DNA of 64,000 nucleotides from Candidatus Dormiibacterota bacterium (GTDB taxonomy: Bacteria > Vulcanimicrobiota > Vulcanimicrobiia > Vulcanimicrobiales > Vulcanimicrobiaceae). Location of the stretch: the NCBI GenBank assembly GCA_035532035.1, contig DATKRS010000029.1, forward strand, positions 186,001 through 250,000, in the 5' to 3' direction. Under the pieces are notes generated by a model. The model saw only the letters and a program-made list of their open reading frames with translations. It was not told the origin of the DNA and ran no database searches. Shown here in pieces: positions 1 through 8,780 of this stretch (position 1 is its first letter; every line of letters starts with the position of its first letter). Position numbers and translations under genes: made by a program.

Positions 1-185
1 GGGCGCGCGTGTACGCGATGCAGCTTCGCCCCGTGCAGCTGCGCATCGCGGCATGCATCGCGGCGGAAGAACAGGAGAACGCGTCGCGGCCGGCACAGCC
101 GGAGGTCGCATTCGTGCGCGACGCGCATATTACCATCGTGCCGTTCGATCGGCTCGACCGCGAAGTCACGGAGGTGTCAAACTGA
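1..185 (+). CDS. minC: Septum site-determining protein MinC, C-terminal end (partial)
   Basis: The window opens inside this gene; the reading frame begins at base 3 and stops at TGA 183-185. The visible 60 residues match the end of the MinC beta-helical domain: a segment around MQLRPVQLRIA, which MinC proteins share as an N-P-x-Q-L-R-I-A-like stretch, followed by an acidic linker and a final strand ending in ITIVPF. MinC inhibits FtsZ ring assembly and is carried to the membrane by MinD through this domain. The stop overlaps the proposed CTG start of the following minD by four bases, so the genes are translationally coupled. The N-terminal FtsZ-inhibiting domain lies outside the window. Confidence 0.85.
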   Translation, partial: ARVYAMQLRPVQLRIAACIAAEEQENASRPAQPEVAFVRDAHITIVPFDRLDREVTEVSN

Positions 186-982
186 GCGCGCGAAAAATCG
201 TCGTCACGTCCGGCAAAGGCGGCGTCGGGAAGACGACCACGACCGTGAACCTCGGAGCGGCGCTCGCCAAGGCGGGCAAGCGCGTCATTCTCGTCGACGC
301 CGACATCGGCTTGCGAAATCTCGATCTCGTGCTCGGGCTCGAGAAACGCATCGTCTTCGATTTGGTCGAGGTCGCGGAAGGGCGATGCCAACTGCGCCAA
401 GCGCTGATTCGTGACAAGCGCTTTCCCGCGCTCTGGCTGCTGCCCGCGTCGCAGACGCGGGACAAGGACGCGGTCACGGAAGAGCAGTTTGCGGCGCTCG
501 TCGACCAGGCCGCGCGCGCTGCCGACTACGTGCTGATCGATTGTCCAGCCGGCATCGAGGGCGGCTTTCGCAACGCGATCGCGGGCGCGGCCGAGGCGAT
601 CCTCGTGACGACGCCGGAGGTCAGCGCGATCCGCGATGCAGATCGCGTGGTCGGAAAGCTGACCGACCGCGCCCTGCCGATGCGCCTCATCGTCAACCGG
701 CTGCGCCCGGAGATGGTGCACAGCGGCGATATGCTCTGCGTCGACGACGTATGCGAGGTGCTCGCGGTGGAGCTGCTGGGGATCGTTCCCGACGACGAGG
801 AGGTCATCGATACCACGAATCGCGGCGAGCCGCTCGTGCTCGACGAGACCAATCGCCTTGCAGCCGTCTATCAGAAAATTGCGCGGCGTCTCGAAGGCGA
901 GATCGTTCCGTTCACGACGTTCAATAACGGTGCGCGGCAGGGGCTCTTCGGCCGCCTGTTCGCAGGCCTGAAAGCAGGATAG
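182..982 (+). CDS. minD: Septum site-determining ATPase MinD (first copy)
   Basis: ParA/MinD-family ATPase of 266 residues. It dimerises on the membrane with ATP, recruits MinC and is released by MinE. The deviant Walker A motif KGGVGKTT with its signature lysine lies near residue 11, the VDADIGLRNLD motif near 38, and a DCPAG switch-like motif near 120. The C-terminus GLFGRLFAGLKAG fits the amphipathic membrane-targeting helix. No ATG, GTG or TTG suits the start: CTG at 182 is preceded by the strong ribosome site GGAGGTG (170-176) at 5-base spacing and overlaps the minC stop, so CTG is proposed. A longer frame from 53 would run through minC and is unlikely. A second, divergent minD follows directly. 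Confidence 0.9.
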   Translation: MSARKIVVTSGKGGVGKTTTTVNLGAALAKAGKRVILVDADIGLRNLDLVLGLEKRIVFDLVEVAEGRCQLRQALIRDKRFPALWLLPASQTRDKDAVTEEQFAALVDQAARAADYVLIDCPAGIEGGFRNAIAGAAEAILVTTPEVSAIRDADRVVGKLTDRALPMRLIVNRLRPEMVHSGDMLCVDDVCEVLAVELLGIVPDDEEVIDTTNRGEPLVLDETNRLAAVYQKIARRLEGEIVPFTTFNNGARQGLFGRLFAGLKAG

Positions 983-983
983 T

Positions 984-1850
984 GTGATGCATCTCCTCTC
1001 CCAGAACGGCGATCCCGCCGAGGGGAACGAGCGGCGCGCGACGACCGGCGAGATCACCAAACTCGGTCGCGCGATCGTCGTTACGTCGGGAAAAGGCGGC
1101 GTCGGCAAGACGACGACGACCGCGAATCTGGGAACGGCGCTCGCACGGCGTGGCGCGCGCGTCGCGCTCGTCGATGCGGATATCGGTCTTCGGAATCTCG
1201 ACATTCTCTTGGGGCTCGAAAATCGCGTGACGCATCATCTTCTCGACGTGCTCGAGGAGAGTGCGACGCTCGACGACGCGCTCATCCCCGACAAGCACAG
1301 CGAGAACCTCTATCTTCTGGCAGCGGCGCAATCGCGGGAGAAGGAGGACGTGGACACGGAAAAGATGTGCGCGCTCGTCGCGTCGCTGCGCGAGCGTTTC
1401 GATTACGTGCTCATCGATTCGCCGGCCGGCATCGAACGGGGTTTCAGGAATGCCGTTGCCGGCGCGCAGGAAGCGATCGTGGTCTGCACGCCGGAAGTCT
1501 CGGCCGTGCGCGACGTGGATCGCGTCGTCGGTCTGCTCGGAAATCGCTTCCGGCCACAGCTGATCATCAACCGGCTGCGACCGCAGCTCGTGCAAAAGGG
1601 CAAGATGCTCTCCGTCGAGGACGTCGACGCGATCTTGCGGCTGCCGCTGCTCGGGGTCATCGCCGACGAGCCGCAGATCATCGTCACGACAAATCGAGGC
1701 GAACCGCTCGCGCTGCGGCGCGACGGGGCGACCGCGAACGCCTATCATGCGATCGCGGCCCGCGTCGCGGGAGAGAATGTAGCGATGCCGACGGTCGAGC
1801 TAAAAAAGCAGAGCTTCCTCGAGCGGCTCCTGCGAGGAGGCCGCGCATGA
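984..1850 (+). CDS. minD: Septum site-determining ATPase MinD (second, divergent copy)
   Basis: A second MinD-type ATPase (288 residues from GTG 984, 287 from ATG 987), separated from the first by one base. It keeps KGGVGKTTTT, VDADIGLRNLDILLG, a DSPAG motif and a C-terminal amphipathic stretch (FLERLLRG), so both copies look functional. It has an extra ~28-residue polar N-terminal extension ahead of the P-loop domain. The two copies differ at many positions, so this is an old duplication, not an assembly repeat. They could form mixed dimers or divide the MinC-recruiting and membrane-cycling jobs (inference). Its last bases overlap the minE start (ATGA, 1847-1850). Confidence 0.9.
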   Translation: MMHLLSQNGDPAEGNERRATTGEITKLGRAIVVTSGKGGVGKTTTTANLGTALARRGARVALVDADIGLRNLDILLGLENRVTHHLLDVLEESATLDDALIPDKHSENLYLLAAAQSREKEDVDTEKMCALVASLRERFDYVLIDSPAGIERGFRNAVAGAQEAIVVCTPEVSAVRDVDRVVGLLGNRFRPQLIINRLRPQLVQKGKMLSVEDVDAILRLPLLGVIADEPQIIVTTNRGEPLALRRDGATANAYHAIAARVAGENVAMPTVELKKQSFLERLLRGGRA

Positions 1851-2209
1851 TCGAGTTCTTACGCCGGTTCTTCAGCGCCGCACCGCCGAGCGCGTCGGCG
1901 GCGAAAGAGCGCCTGCGGTTCGTGCTCATGACCGATCATCTCGCACTGAGCCCCGAGATCGTCGAGGCGATGAAGCGCGATCTGGTCGACGTCATCTCGC
2001 GGCACGTCGAGGTCGATCGGGAGAAGATCGAGGTGACGTTCGAGCGCCAAGACCGCGCGGTCGCGCTGCTCGCCAACATTCCGATCCTCTCCGTCCGGCG
2101 GCCGCAGCCGCCCGAGCCTCCCGCGGCTCCGCCGACGCGTCCACGCCGCAAGCGCACCCGCCGCCGCGCGAGCGGCACCTCGCCCACGGAGCCCGCCGCC
2201 GCGACGTAG
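1847..2209 (+). CDS. minE: Cell division topological specificity factor MinE
   Basis: A 120-residue protein, longer than the usual 80-90. Residues 1-10 (MIEFLRRFFS) resemble the MinE amphipathic membrane helix. Then follow the MinD-interacting and dimer regions: RLRFVLMTDH, LSPEIVEAMKRDLVDVISR, and the final strands IEVTFERQDRAVALLANIPI. After residue ~82 comes a Pro/Arg-rich tail (PPEPPAAPPTRPRRKR) that is not part of the standard fold. MinE displaces MinC and stimulates MinD ATPase to set up oscillation. ATG overlaps the second minD stop, so minC-minD-minD-minE reads as one operon. Confidence 0.85.
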   Translation: MIEFLRRFFSAAPPSASAAKERLRFVLMTDHLALSPEIVEAMKRDLVDVISRHVEVDREKIEVTFERQDRAVALLANIPILSVRRPQPPEPPAAPPTRPRRKRTRRRASGTSPTEPAAAT

Positions 2210-2249
2210 AAACAATAATTCGTGACCCTGTCCGGCGAACGAGGCTAAG

Positions 2250-3389
2250 GTGGCCTCGCTGGTATTGCGTGGCGATAGCGCGTTGCGGCGGTATCTGCGC
2301 AACTTCAACTGGACGCTCGCCCTTCCGTGTGCGGCGATCGCGCTGCTCGGCGTACTGTGCGTGCAGTCCGCAGGACTGCACGACCCAGGCGCGGCGGGAG
2401 AGTACCGGCGCCAGATTCTCTACATCGCACTCGGCGTGCCGTTGATGATCGGGCTCTCGCTCGTCGATTATCGAGCGTGGGCGCGGTGGGCGCCGATGCT
2501 GTACGTCGCCAACTTGCTGCTGCTCGGATTCATCCTGCGCGGCGGTCATGCGGCGCTCGGTGCGCAGCGCTGGGTATCGCTGGGCCCGCTCGGCACCTTC
2601 GAACCATCGGAGCCCGCCAAGCTCGTGCTGGCGATCTCGCTCGCGGCCGTGCTCTGCCGCGGACGCTACGAGCGCCTCGTCGATTTGTGGAAGCCGCTTG
2701 CGACGGTCGCGCTGCCGGCATTGCTCATCCTTAAGCAGCCCGATTTGGGAACTACGCTCGTTTTGCTCGCGATCGTCAGCGCACAGCTCTTCTTCGGCCT
2801 GCCGAAGATCGGCGACTTCGTGATCTACGCGATGGGCGTGTTGCTGGCAGCGGCGATCGCCGTTGGGACCAACGTCCTGCTCAAACCCTTCCAAAAGGCG
2901 CGACTCTTCAGCTTTCTCAACCCTAACGCCGATCCGCAAGGCGCGGGCTACAACCTCGACCAAGCGAAGATCGCGGTCGGCAACGGCGATTGGTTCGGGC
3001 GCGGCCTCTATCACGGCACTCAGACGCAGCTGAACTTCGTTCCCGAGCACTCGCGCGATTTCGTCTTCACGGTGCTGGGCGAGGAGATGGGGTTCGCCGG
3101 CGGGGTGCTCCTCTTGGCCCTCTACGGCACGATGCTCTACGGCGGCATTCGGACGCTCTTCGCGGCGCGAGACCGCTTCGGCTATCTGCTCGCTGCGGGG
3201 TTGACCGCGATGCTCTTCTTCCACGTGCTGGTCAACGTTGGGATGACGGTGGGAATCATGCCGATCACCGGGATCCCGTTGCCCTTCATGTCCTACGGGG
3301 GCTCTGCTCTCCTCACCGACTTCGCCGCGGTGGGAATGCTCCTGAACATCTACGGCCAACGCGACCGGGACGTGCTCGGCAACGCGTGA
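2250..3389 (+). CDS. rodA: Rod shape-determining SEDS glycosyltransferase RodA
   Basis: SEDS-family peptidoglycan glycosyltransferase (379 residues, about ten membrane segments) that polymerises lipid II for side-wall growth with a class B PBP. Family signatures are present: VQSAGLHDP near residue 34, QRWVSLGPLGTFEPSEPAKL near 110-130, LKQPDLGTTL near 163 and GIPLPFMSYGGS near 340. Start is GTG 2250. It lies 40 bases after minE. A second SEDS protein at 59686-60849 is the FtsW candidate, so this copy next to min genes is called RodA from context and sequence. No cognate PBP2 lies beside it. Confidence 0.88.
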   Translation: MASLVLRGDSALRRYLRNFNWTLALPCAAIALLGVLCVQSAGLHDPGAAGEYRRQILYIALGVPLMIGLSLVDYRAWARWAPMLYVANLLLLGFILRGGHAALGAQRWVSLGPLGTFEPSEPAKLVLAISLAAVLCRGRYERLVDLWKPLATVALPALLILKQPDLGTTLVLLAIVSAQLFFGLPKIGDFVIYAMGVLLAAAIAVGTNVLLKPFQKARLFSFLNPNADPQGAGYNLDQAKIAVGNGDWFGRGLYHGTQTQLNFVPEHSRDFVFTVLGEEMGFAGGVLLLALYGTMLYGGIRTLFAARDRFGYLLAAGLTAMLFFHVLVNVGMTVGIMPITGIPLPFMSYGGSALLTDFAAVGMLLNIYGQRDRDVLGNA

Positions 3390-3576
3390 TCCCTAGACAG
3401 GTTCCTAGCAACTGCTAGAAGGGCAAACTGACGCAGGCTCGAAAGCCCGGCGCAAAGATTTATTCCGGGATGTTGCGGCGGTGCCGCGCGATGACGACGG
3501 CCATATGGTCGCTCGAACGCTCGATGGCTTCCCCAGACTCCCGATCCGGATCTTCGGATCCACCAGAGGACGATAG
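3390..3576 (+). promoter_or_regulatory. Structured 187-base leader upstream of the RNase E/G gene
   Basis: The non-coding stretch between rodA and the RNase gene contains a hairpin GGCT-CGAA-AGCC (3436-3447) and a second stem GCGGC-GGT-GCCGC (3475-3487), separated by an AU-rich unpaired stretch (GATTTATTCC). The E. coli rne mRNA has a long 5' leader through which RNase E controls its own message, so a similar autoregulatory role is possible here. That is inference; I have not folded the RNA. The motif AGGTTCCTAG at 3399-3408 recurs elsewhere in the window. Confidence 0.3.
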
Positions 3577-5991
3577 TTGACAACCGAGATTCTCATCTCG
3601 AGCGACCCATGGGAGAACCGGGTCGCCATACTGGAGGGCGGCACGCTCTCCGAGCTCTACATCGAACGCGAAGAACGCGTCATCGGCTCGATCTACAAGG
3701 GAAAGGTTCAGAACGTGCTGCCCGGCATGGGTGCGGCGTTCGTGGACATCGGCTTGGGCCGCAACGCCTTTCTGTACGTCGACGACATCAACAAGCAACC
3801 GCTGAACATCGGCGACGTCGAGATCACGCACGGTCATAGTGGATTTACCATCGGCGAAAAGGTGAAGCGCGGCGACGAGGTGCTCGTGCAGATCGTCAAG
3901 GAGCCGCGAGGACTCAAAGGCGCGCGCATCTCGACGAACATCTCATTGCCCGGCCGATATCTGATCCTCATGCCGACGGGCCGGTTCTCCGGCGTTTCGC
4001 GCAAGATCGAGTCGGCCGAGGAACGCAACCGTCTGAAGGGCGTGATGAAGCGCATTCGCCCTGAGGGGATGGCGACGGTCGTGCGGACGGCGGCGGCAGG
4101 CGTGAGCGAGGCCGAGCTGATCGCGGACCTCGGCGTCCTGATCCGCATGTGGCACGGCATTCTGGAAACCTACAAGCGCGCGCCCGCTCCGGCGCTGTTG
4201 CACAAGGACATGAATCTCGTCTACAAGGCGGCGCGGGACTTCGTCACCGCGGACGTCGAGCGCGTGCTGATCGACGATGAAACCGAGTATCGCCGCGTCC
4301 GCGAGTTCTTGCAGCTGCTGGGGCCGCAGTATCTCGATCGCGTCCAGCTGCACGAGCGCGGGCACGACCTCTTCAAGGACTTCAACGTCGACGAGGAGCT
4401 GCAGCGCCTGCTGCGACCCAAGATCAATCTTCCCGCTGGGGGATCGATCGTCATCGAAACGACGGAGGCGCTGACCGTCATCGACGTCAACTCGGGAAAG
4501 TTCACCGGCGGCAAGAATCTCGAAGACACGATCGTGAAGACGAACGTCGAGGCGGCGGCGGAGATTGCGCGGCAGGTTCGCTTGCGGGACATCGGCGGCA
4601 TCATCGTGGTCGACTTCATCGACATGTCCAGCGAAACGTCGCGCAACCGCGTGGTCAAGACCCTCGAGGACGGCTTGCGCCGCGATCGCACTCGCTCGAC
4701 GATCCAGTCATTTTCGAACCTCGGCCTCCTCGAGTTCACGCGCAAGCGAATCGGCAAGGATCTCGGCGCGCAGCTCCAAGGGGCGTGCCCGTCGTGTGAC
4801 GGCCTCGGCGCGGTGATGTCTCCGGAATCGGTGGCCATCGAGGCGTTTCGAGCGATTCGCGATCGCGGCCGTAGCGGCGCCGGTGATTTCGTCGTCTACG
4901 TCGCCCCCACGGTCGCGGTGCAGATGGAGTTCTGGTACCGGGACGAGTGCCGCGCGCTCGCGCAGAGTCTCGGTCAGGATATCTATGTACGCGTCGATCC
5001 GATGCTCCACCCAGAGCGCTGGCGCATCGAGCGCGTCGCTGCGGTGAAGGACGAAGGAGCGGTTCGCGTCGGCGACGAGCACGACGTAGAGCTGCTCGCC
5101 GGCCGGCTTCCGACGGTGACGTCGGCGGCTGCGGTCGTGAACGGGCGCGTCGTCGAGGTGGAGAATGCCGCGAACAACTCCGGCGGCTCCGCGCGCATTC
5201 GCATCATCGACGTCGACGACGAGAACGACGCGGTTATCGCCGAGATGATGACGGCAGGGGTTGCGAAGAAGGCGCGCAGGCGCAAGCGCACGGCCGCACC
5301 GAGTGCGGCGGAACAGACCAAAGCGCTACGCGAGCTTGCCGAAGAGGCCGCAAAGCAGGCGCAAGGACGGCCGCCGATCGGCATTACGACGGTTACCGAA
5401 GAGGAAGAGGCAGAGGACAAGGCGCTTGCAGCCGAAGCGAAGGCACAGCAGCGGCCGGACGCCATCGTGATTGGCGAGGGCACCTCCGGCGAGGAGGCGC
5501 ACCGCAAGCGGCGCCGGCGCCGCGGACGCAGAGGGCGCGGGCGAGGTCGCGCCACGCTCGAAGCCGCGTCTGCAGTCGGAATCCCCGCTCAGAGCGCAGA
5601 GGCGCAGCTCGACGGCCAGCCGGCCGCGCAGCCCGCGCAGCCCGCGCATTCTGAAGAGCAGCATCCGGGCGGACGTAAGCGGCGGCGGCGCCGCGGACGC
5701 CGAGGACGGGGTGGATCCATCCTTGCGGTCGCGCCTGCTGCCGCTCCGGCAGTAGAGGCGCCACCGCCGAGCATCAGGCTTCCCGCTGAGGAGCCGCAGG
5801 TTGCGAAGCCGACGCGAAGGCGTCGAACGCGCGCGGCGGCGCCCGTGGAGGCGAAGGAAGTTCCAGCGGCCGAACAGCCTGCGCTTCCGCCGGCGGCGAC
5901 GAAGCGCGCACGTAAGAAAGCGACCGCAAAGAAGTCGAGCGTGGGCGCCTCGACGCGACGCCCGCGCAAGAAGAGGGACGGGGTCTCTTAG
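3577..5991 (+). CDS. rng: Ribonuclease E/G family endoribonuclease
   Basis: An 804-residue RNase E/G. The catalytic half (~1-500) carries an S1 RNA-binding domain (~36-120, from GSIYKGKVQNVLPGMGAAFV), an RNase H-like region, and DNase I-like metal residues in VIDVNSGKFTGG (near 300) and VVDFIDM (near 345), equivalent to E. coli D303 and D346. The zinc-link CPSC is near 405. The C-terminal third is low complexity: two Arg-rich clusters (RKRRRRRGRRGRGRGR-like) and Lys/Ala tracts, probably RNA-binding or scaffold segments as in RNase E. Length fits RNase E more than RNase G. TTG start at 3577 follows AGAGGA. It makes 5'-end-dependent cuts in mRNA and rRNA precursors. The gene ends four bases from the convergent protease gene. 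Confidence 0.88.
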   Translation: MTTEILISSDPWENRVAILEGGTLSELYIEREERVIGSIYKGKVQNVLPGMGAAFVDIGLGRNAFLYVDDINKQPLNIGDVEITHGHSGFTIGEKVKRGDEVLVQIVKEPRGLKGARISTNISLPGRYLILMPTGRFSGVSRKIESAEERNRLKGVMKRIRPEGMATVVRTAAAGVSEAELIADLGVLIRMWHGILETYKRAPAPALLHKDMNLVYKAARDFVTADVERVLIDDETEYRRVREFLQLLGPQYLDRVQLHERGHDLFKDFNVDEELQRLLRPKINLPAGGSIVIETTEALTVIDVNSGKFTGGKNLEDTIVKTNVEAAAEIARQVRLRDIGGIIVVDFIDMSSETSRNRVVKTLEDGLRRDRTRSTIQSFSNLGLLEFTRKRIGKDLGAQLQGACPSCDGLGAVMSPESVAIEAFRAIRDRGRSGAGDFVVYVAPTVAVQMEFWYRDECRALAQSLGQDIYVRVDPMLHPERWRIERVAAVKDEGAVRVGDEHDVELLAGRLPTVTSAAAVVNGRVVEVENAANNSGGSARIRIIDVDDENDAVIAEMMTAGVAKKARRRKRTAAPSAAEQTKALRELAEEAAKQAQGRPPIGITTVTEEEEAEDKALAAEAKAQQRPDAIVIGEGTSGEEAHRKRRRRRGRRGRGRGRATLEAASAVGIPAQSAEAQLDGQPAAQPAQPAHSEEQHPGGRKRRRRRGRRGRGGSILAVAPAAAPAVEAPPPSIRLPAEEPQVAKPTRRRRTRAAAPVEAKEVPAAEQPALPPAATKRARKKATAKKSSVGASTRRPRKKRDGVS

Positions 5992-5995
5992 CCGG

Positions 5996-7351
5996 TTAGG
6001 AGTTTTCCGCGTTCAACTGCGCAAGTCGGTTCTGGAGAAACTCGAGCGCGCGCTGCAGCTGCACGTCGTGCGGCGGGTCACCGTAGCGGGGATGCTGGTT
6101 CTCCGACACCGTGATATCCGGTGAGATCCCGAGATGGTTGATGTCGCGGTTGTGCGGCGTCAGGTATCGCGCGGTCGTGATCTTGATCGCGGAGCCGTCG
6201 CCGAGAGGATAGATCGTCTGCACGACGCCCTTACCGAACGTGCGCGTGCCGATGATCGTGCCGACGCCGCTGTCCTGGATCGCGCCCGACGTGATCTCCG
6301 AAGCGGATGCAGTGTGCCCATTGACGAGCACCGCGAGCGGAAGCGGTGAGATGGCCGTGTTGTCGGCCTCCCACGTCGTCACATCGGCGTGACGTTCCTC
6401 GACCGAGACGATGGGGCCGCTGGAAATGAACTTGGAACTGACCGCGATGGCCGCGTCGAGATAGCCGCCGCCGTTGTCGCGCAGATCGAGCACGATCGCG
6501 CGTACGCCCTCCTGCTCCAAGCGATTCAGCGCATCCGCAAGCTCGCTGCCCGTGTCCAGTCCGAACACCGTCAACTCGACGTACCCGATCTTGTTCGGAA
6601 GCATCTTCTCGAAGACGCTGACGTCGTGGATTTTCGCCCGCGTGATCACGATCGGCTGCGCAAGCACCTTCCCGTCGCGTTGGATCGTGAGCGAGACGTG
6701 CGTTCCCTCGCGGCCGCGCAGATGGCTGCTGGCCTGTTGCGGCGTCATCGATTTGGTCTGCGCACCGTCGATCGAGACGATGAGATCGTCCTGTTCGATC
6801 CCAGCCTTGTCGGCGGGGCCGTTGGGGATGACGTTCTCGACGGCGATGTAGTGCGTGCGATCGTCCTGCTGGATGACGATTCCGATGCCGCCGAAGTTCC
6901 CTCCGTCGAGTCCTTGGTTCAGCTCCGCGAACTCCTTGGGCGTCAAGAAGACGGTGTAGCGATCGTGCACCGACCGCATCATGCCGTCGATCGCCGCATA
7001 GGCGAGCTGATGCACCGGGACGCGGTGCGCGCCGGCGCGTGCGGCGGCTGCGATCTCCGACTCGATCGCGTGGACGTTGCTGCCTTCGAGCCCGTTGGCG
7101 CGCAGCACGGGAAGCGTTGCGTGCTTTAAGCCGGCCGACCGAAGCGTGGAGATCAGGTCGCCGCGAACGCTGTCGAGCACCGATTGCGGCGAGACCTTCT
7201 GGTAGAAGTCCGTCGTCAGGTGCGTGTAGCTGACCGCAATTTCGCTGCGGTCCGTGGCCGAGAGCACGGACGTGGGAGCTGCGTGAACCGCGGACTCGCC
7301 CAAGAGGGCGGCGACGAGGGCGAGTGCGAGGAGAAGCGGGTGGCGATTCAT
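5996..7351 (-). CDS. S41 family C-terminal processing protease with PDZ domain (Ctp 1)
   Basis: A 451-residue exported protease. A signal peptide is obvious at the ATG (MNRHPLLLALALVAALLGES...HA), so the upstream in-frame extension is rejected. A PDZ domain follows (GGNFGGIGIVIQQDD, then AGIEQDDLIVSIDGAQTKSM). The catalytic core has a TASASEITSGA serine motif (about residue 350) and TFGKGVVQ lysine (about 375), the Ser-Lys dyad of CtpA/Prc enzymes. It is the last gene of the minus-strand ftsEX operon, 28 bases after a paralogue. Ctp proteases elsewhere trim PG hydrolases or their adaptors, so control of the neighbouring M23 hydrolase is a reasonable inference. Confidence 0.85.
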   Translation of the reverse strand: MNRHPLLLALALVAALLGESAVHAAPTSVLSATDRSEIAVSYTHLTTDFYQKVSPQSVLDSVRGDLISTLRSAGLKHATLPVLRANGLEGSNVHAIESEIAAAARAGAHRVPVHQLAYAAIDGMMRSVHDRYTVFLTPKEFAELNQGLDGGNFGGIGIVIQQDDRTHYIAVENVIPNGPADKAGIEQDDLIVSIDGAQTKSMTPQQASSHLRGREGTHVSLTIQRDGKVLAQPIVITRAKIHDVSVFEKMLPNKIGYVELTVFGLDTGSELADALNRLEQEGVRAIVLDLRDNGGGYLDAAIAVSSKFISSGPIVSVEERHADVTTWEADNTAISPLPLAVLVNGHTASASEITSGAIQDSGVGTIIGTRTFGKGVVQTIYPLGDGSAIKITTARYLTPHNRDINHLGISPDITVSENQHPRYGDPPHDVQLQRALEFLQNRLAQLNAENS

Positions 7352-7379
7352 TGGGTCTTTCTTGTTAGGGAGAGCGGCG

Positions 7380-8780
7380 TTAGGGATTCGCGAGTTGCCG
7401 GAGACGGGCCTTGGCGGCGGCGAGCTGCTTATCTGCCGGGGTGTCGATGAGGCGCGGATCGGGGCTCTGATTGACGATGATATCCGGGCGGATGCCGCGA
7501 TGCTCGATGTCACGGCCGCTCGGCGTGACGTAGCGCGCGATCGTGATCTTGAGTGCGCCCTGGTTGCCTGGCATGACGTAGATGCTCTGCACGACGCCCT
7601 TTCCAAAGGTCTGCGTCCCGACGAGCGTCGCCAAGTGGTAATCTTGCAGCGCGCCCGCGGTGATCTCCGAGGCACTCGCGGTGTACTTGTTGACCAAAAT
7701 CACGAGCGGATGCAGCCCGGCGATCGTTGCGCCGTCGGCGTACTGAGGCGCGACGCGCCCGGCGCGATCCACCTCGGAGACGACGGTGGCTCCTCGCGCA
7801 ACGAAATAGCTGACGATCGCGACGGCGCTGTCGACCAGGCCGCCGCCGTTGTCCCGCAGATCGAGGATGTAGCCCTTCGCGCCGCGAGCGCGACCGTCGA
7901 GCAATGCGGCATGGATCTCGCTAGCGGACGTCTCGCCGAACTCGGAGAGACGAATGTAATCGAAGCCGTTCTCCATTTTGGCGTGCACGGTCGGAACGTG
8001 AATGATCTCGCGAACGATGCGAAAGGTGCGTACGCTCTTGGGTGCCTGGATCGGATGGGCTTGGATCGTGACGGTCGTGCCGGCGCGTCCGCGAATCAGC
8101 GCCTGAACGCCGTCGGAGGAGAGCCCGCCGGCGCGCGTGCCGTTCACCCTGTCGAGGATCAGCGGAACCTTCATTCCAGCGCGTTCTGCCGGTAGCCCTT
8201 CGATGGGCTGGAGCAATATCTCGCGGTTGCGCAGCGGGAAAATGTAGACGCCGATGCCGCCGAAATTGCCGCCGTTCAGCGTCTCGGTCAACTGTTGAAT
8301 CTCTCGCGGCGACAGATACACCGTGTACGGATCGTCGACCGAGCTCATCATGCCCGTGAGCGCTTGCTCGAGGATCTGATCTCGGCCCGCGGCCGCACCG
8401 TAGTGCGATTGCGCGTACGCGACCTCGGTCTCCAGGCGCGACGCATCCACGGCCGGATTCCCGGTTGCCCGTTCGGCCGGAAGCTTCGCCACGATGTGCC
8501 TGGTGTGCAGGTATGAGACGAGCGCGCTCGTGACGCCGCGGAACGGCGTCTGGGGATCGATCGGCTTGTAGTACGCGCGTTCCAGCTGCATGAGGGCGAT
8601 GCCGACGAGTTGATCGTCGGACGGTCCTCCGAAGAGATCGCCGATGCTGCCGCTCGCCGCGATGCGAAGCGGCAGGCCGTTCTGCGTGCCGAAGGCACCG
8701 CTGCGGTTGCCGACGTACAACGCGCCGGCGGCAACGAGGACGGCGACGAGAAGCGCGATGATTGTGGTGCGGACGTTCAA
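7380..8780 (-). CDS. S41 family C-terminal processing protease with PDZ domain (Ctp 2)
   Basis: A 466-residue paralogue of the next gene, with an N-terminal membrane anchor or signal (MNVRTTIIALLVAVLVAAGALYVG), an unusual ~100-residue region with a predicted helical character before the PDZ domain, then GGNFGGIGVYIFP, a PDZ carboxylate-binding region, and the catalytic NKYTASASEITAGAL serine (about residue 368) and TFGKGVVQ lysine (about 393). The start overlaps the stop of the upstream M23 gene (ATGA, 8777-8780). Two adjacent Ctp proteases suggest either distinct substrates or a heteromer (inference). Confidence 0.85.
   Translation of the reverse strand: MNVRTTIIALLVAVLVAAGALYVGNRSGAFGTQNGLPLRIAASGSIGDLFGGPSDDQLVGIALMQLERAYYKPIDPQTPFRGVTSALVSYLHTRHIVAKLPAERATGNPAVDASRLETEVAYAQSHYGAAAGRDQILEQALTGMMSSVDDPYTVYLSPREIQQLTETLNGGNFGGIGVYIFPLRNREILLQPIEGLPAERAGMKVPLILDRVNGTRAGGLSSDGVQALIRGRAGTTVTIQAHPIQAPKSVRTFRIVREIIHVPTVHAKMENGFDYIRLSEFGETSASEIHAALLDGRARGAKGYILDLRDNGGGLVDSAVAIVSYFVARGATVVSEVDRAGRVAPQYADGATIAGLHPLVILVNKYTASASEITAGALQDYHLATLVGTQTFGKGVVQSIYVMPGNQGALKITIARYVTPSGRDIEHRGIRPDIIVNQSPDPRLIDTPADKQLAAAKARLRQLANP

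Noticed and set aside
182-1850. Second minD as an assembly duplication
   Set aside because: The two copies differ throughout in base and protein sequence, so they are real paralogues.
2000-3359. Long open frames antisense to minE and rodA, and similar antisense frames over most genes
   Set aside because: They run opposite to well-identified genes, are Arg/Asp/His-rich low-complexity shadows of GC-rich codons and show no family motifs.
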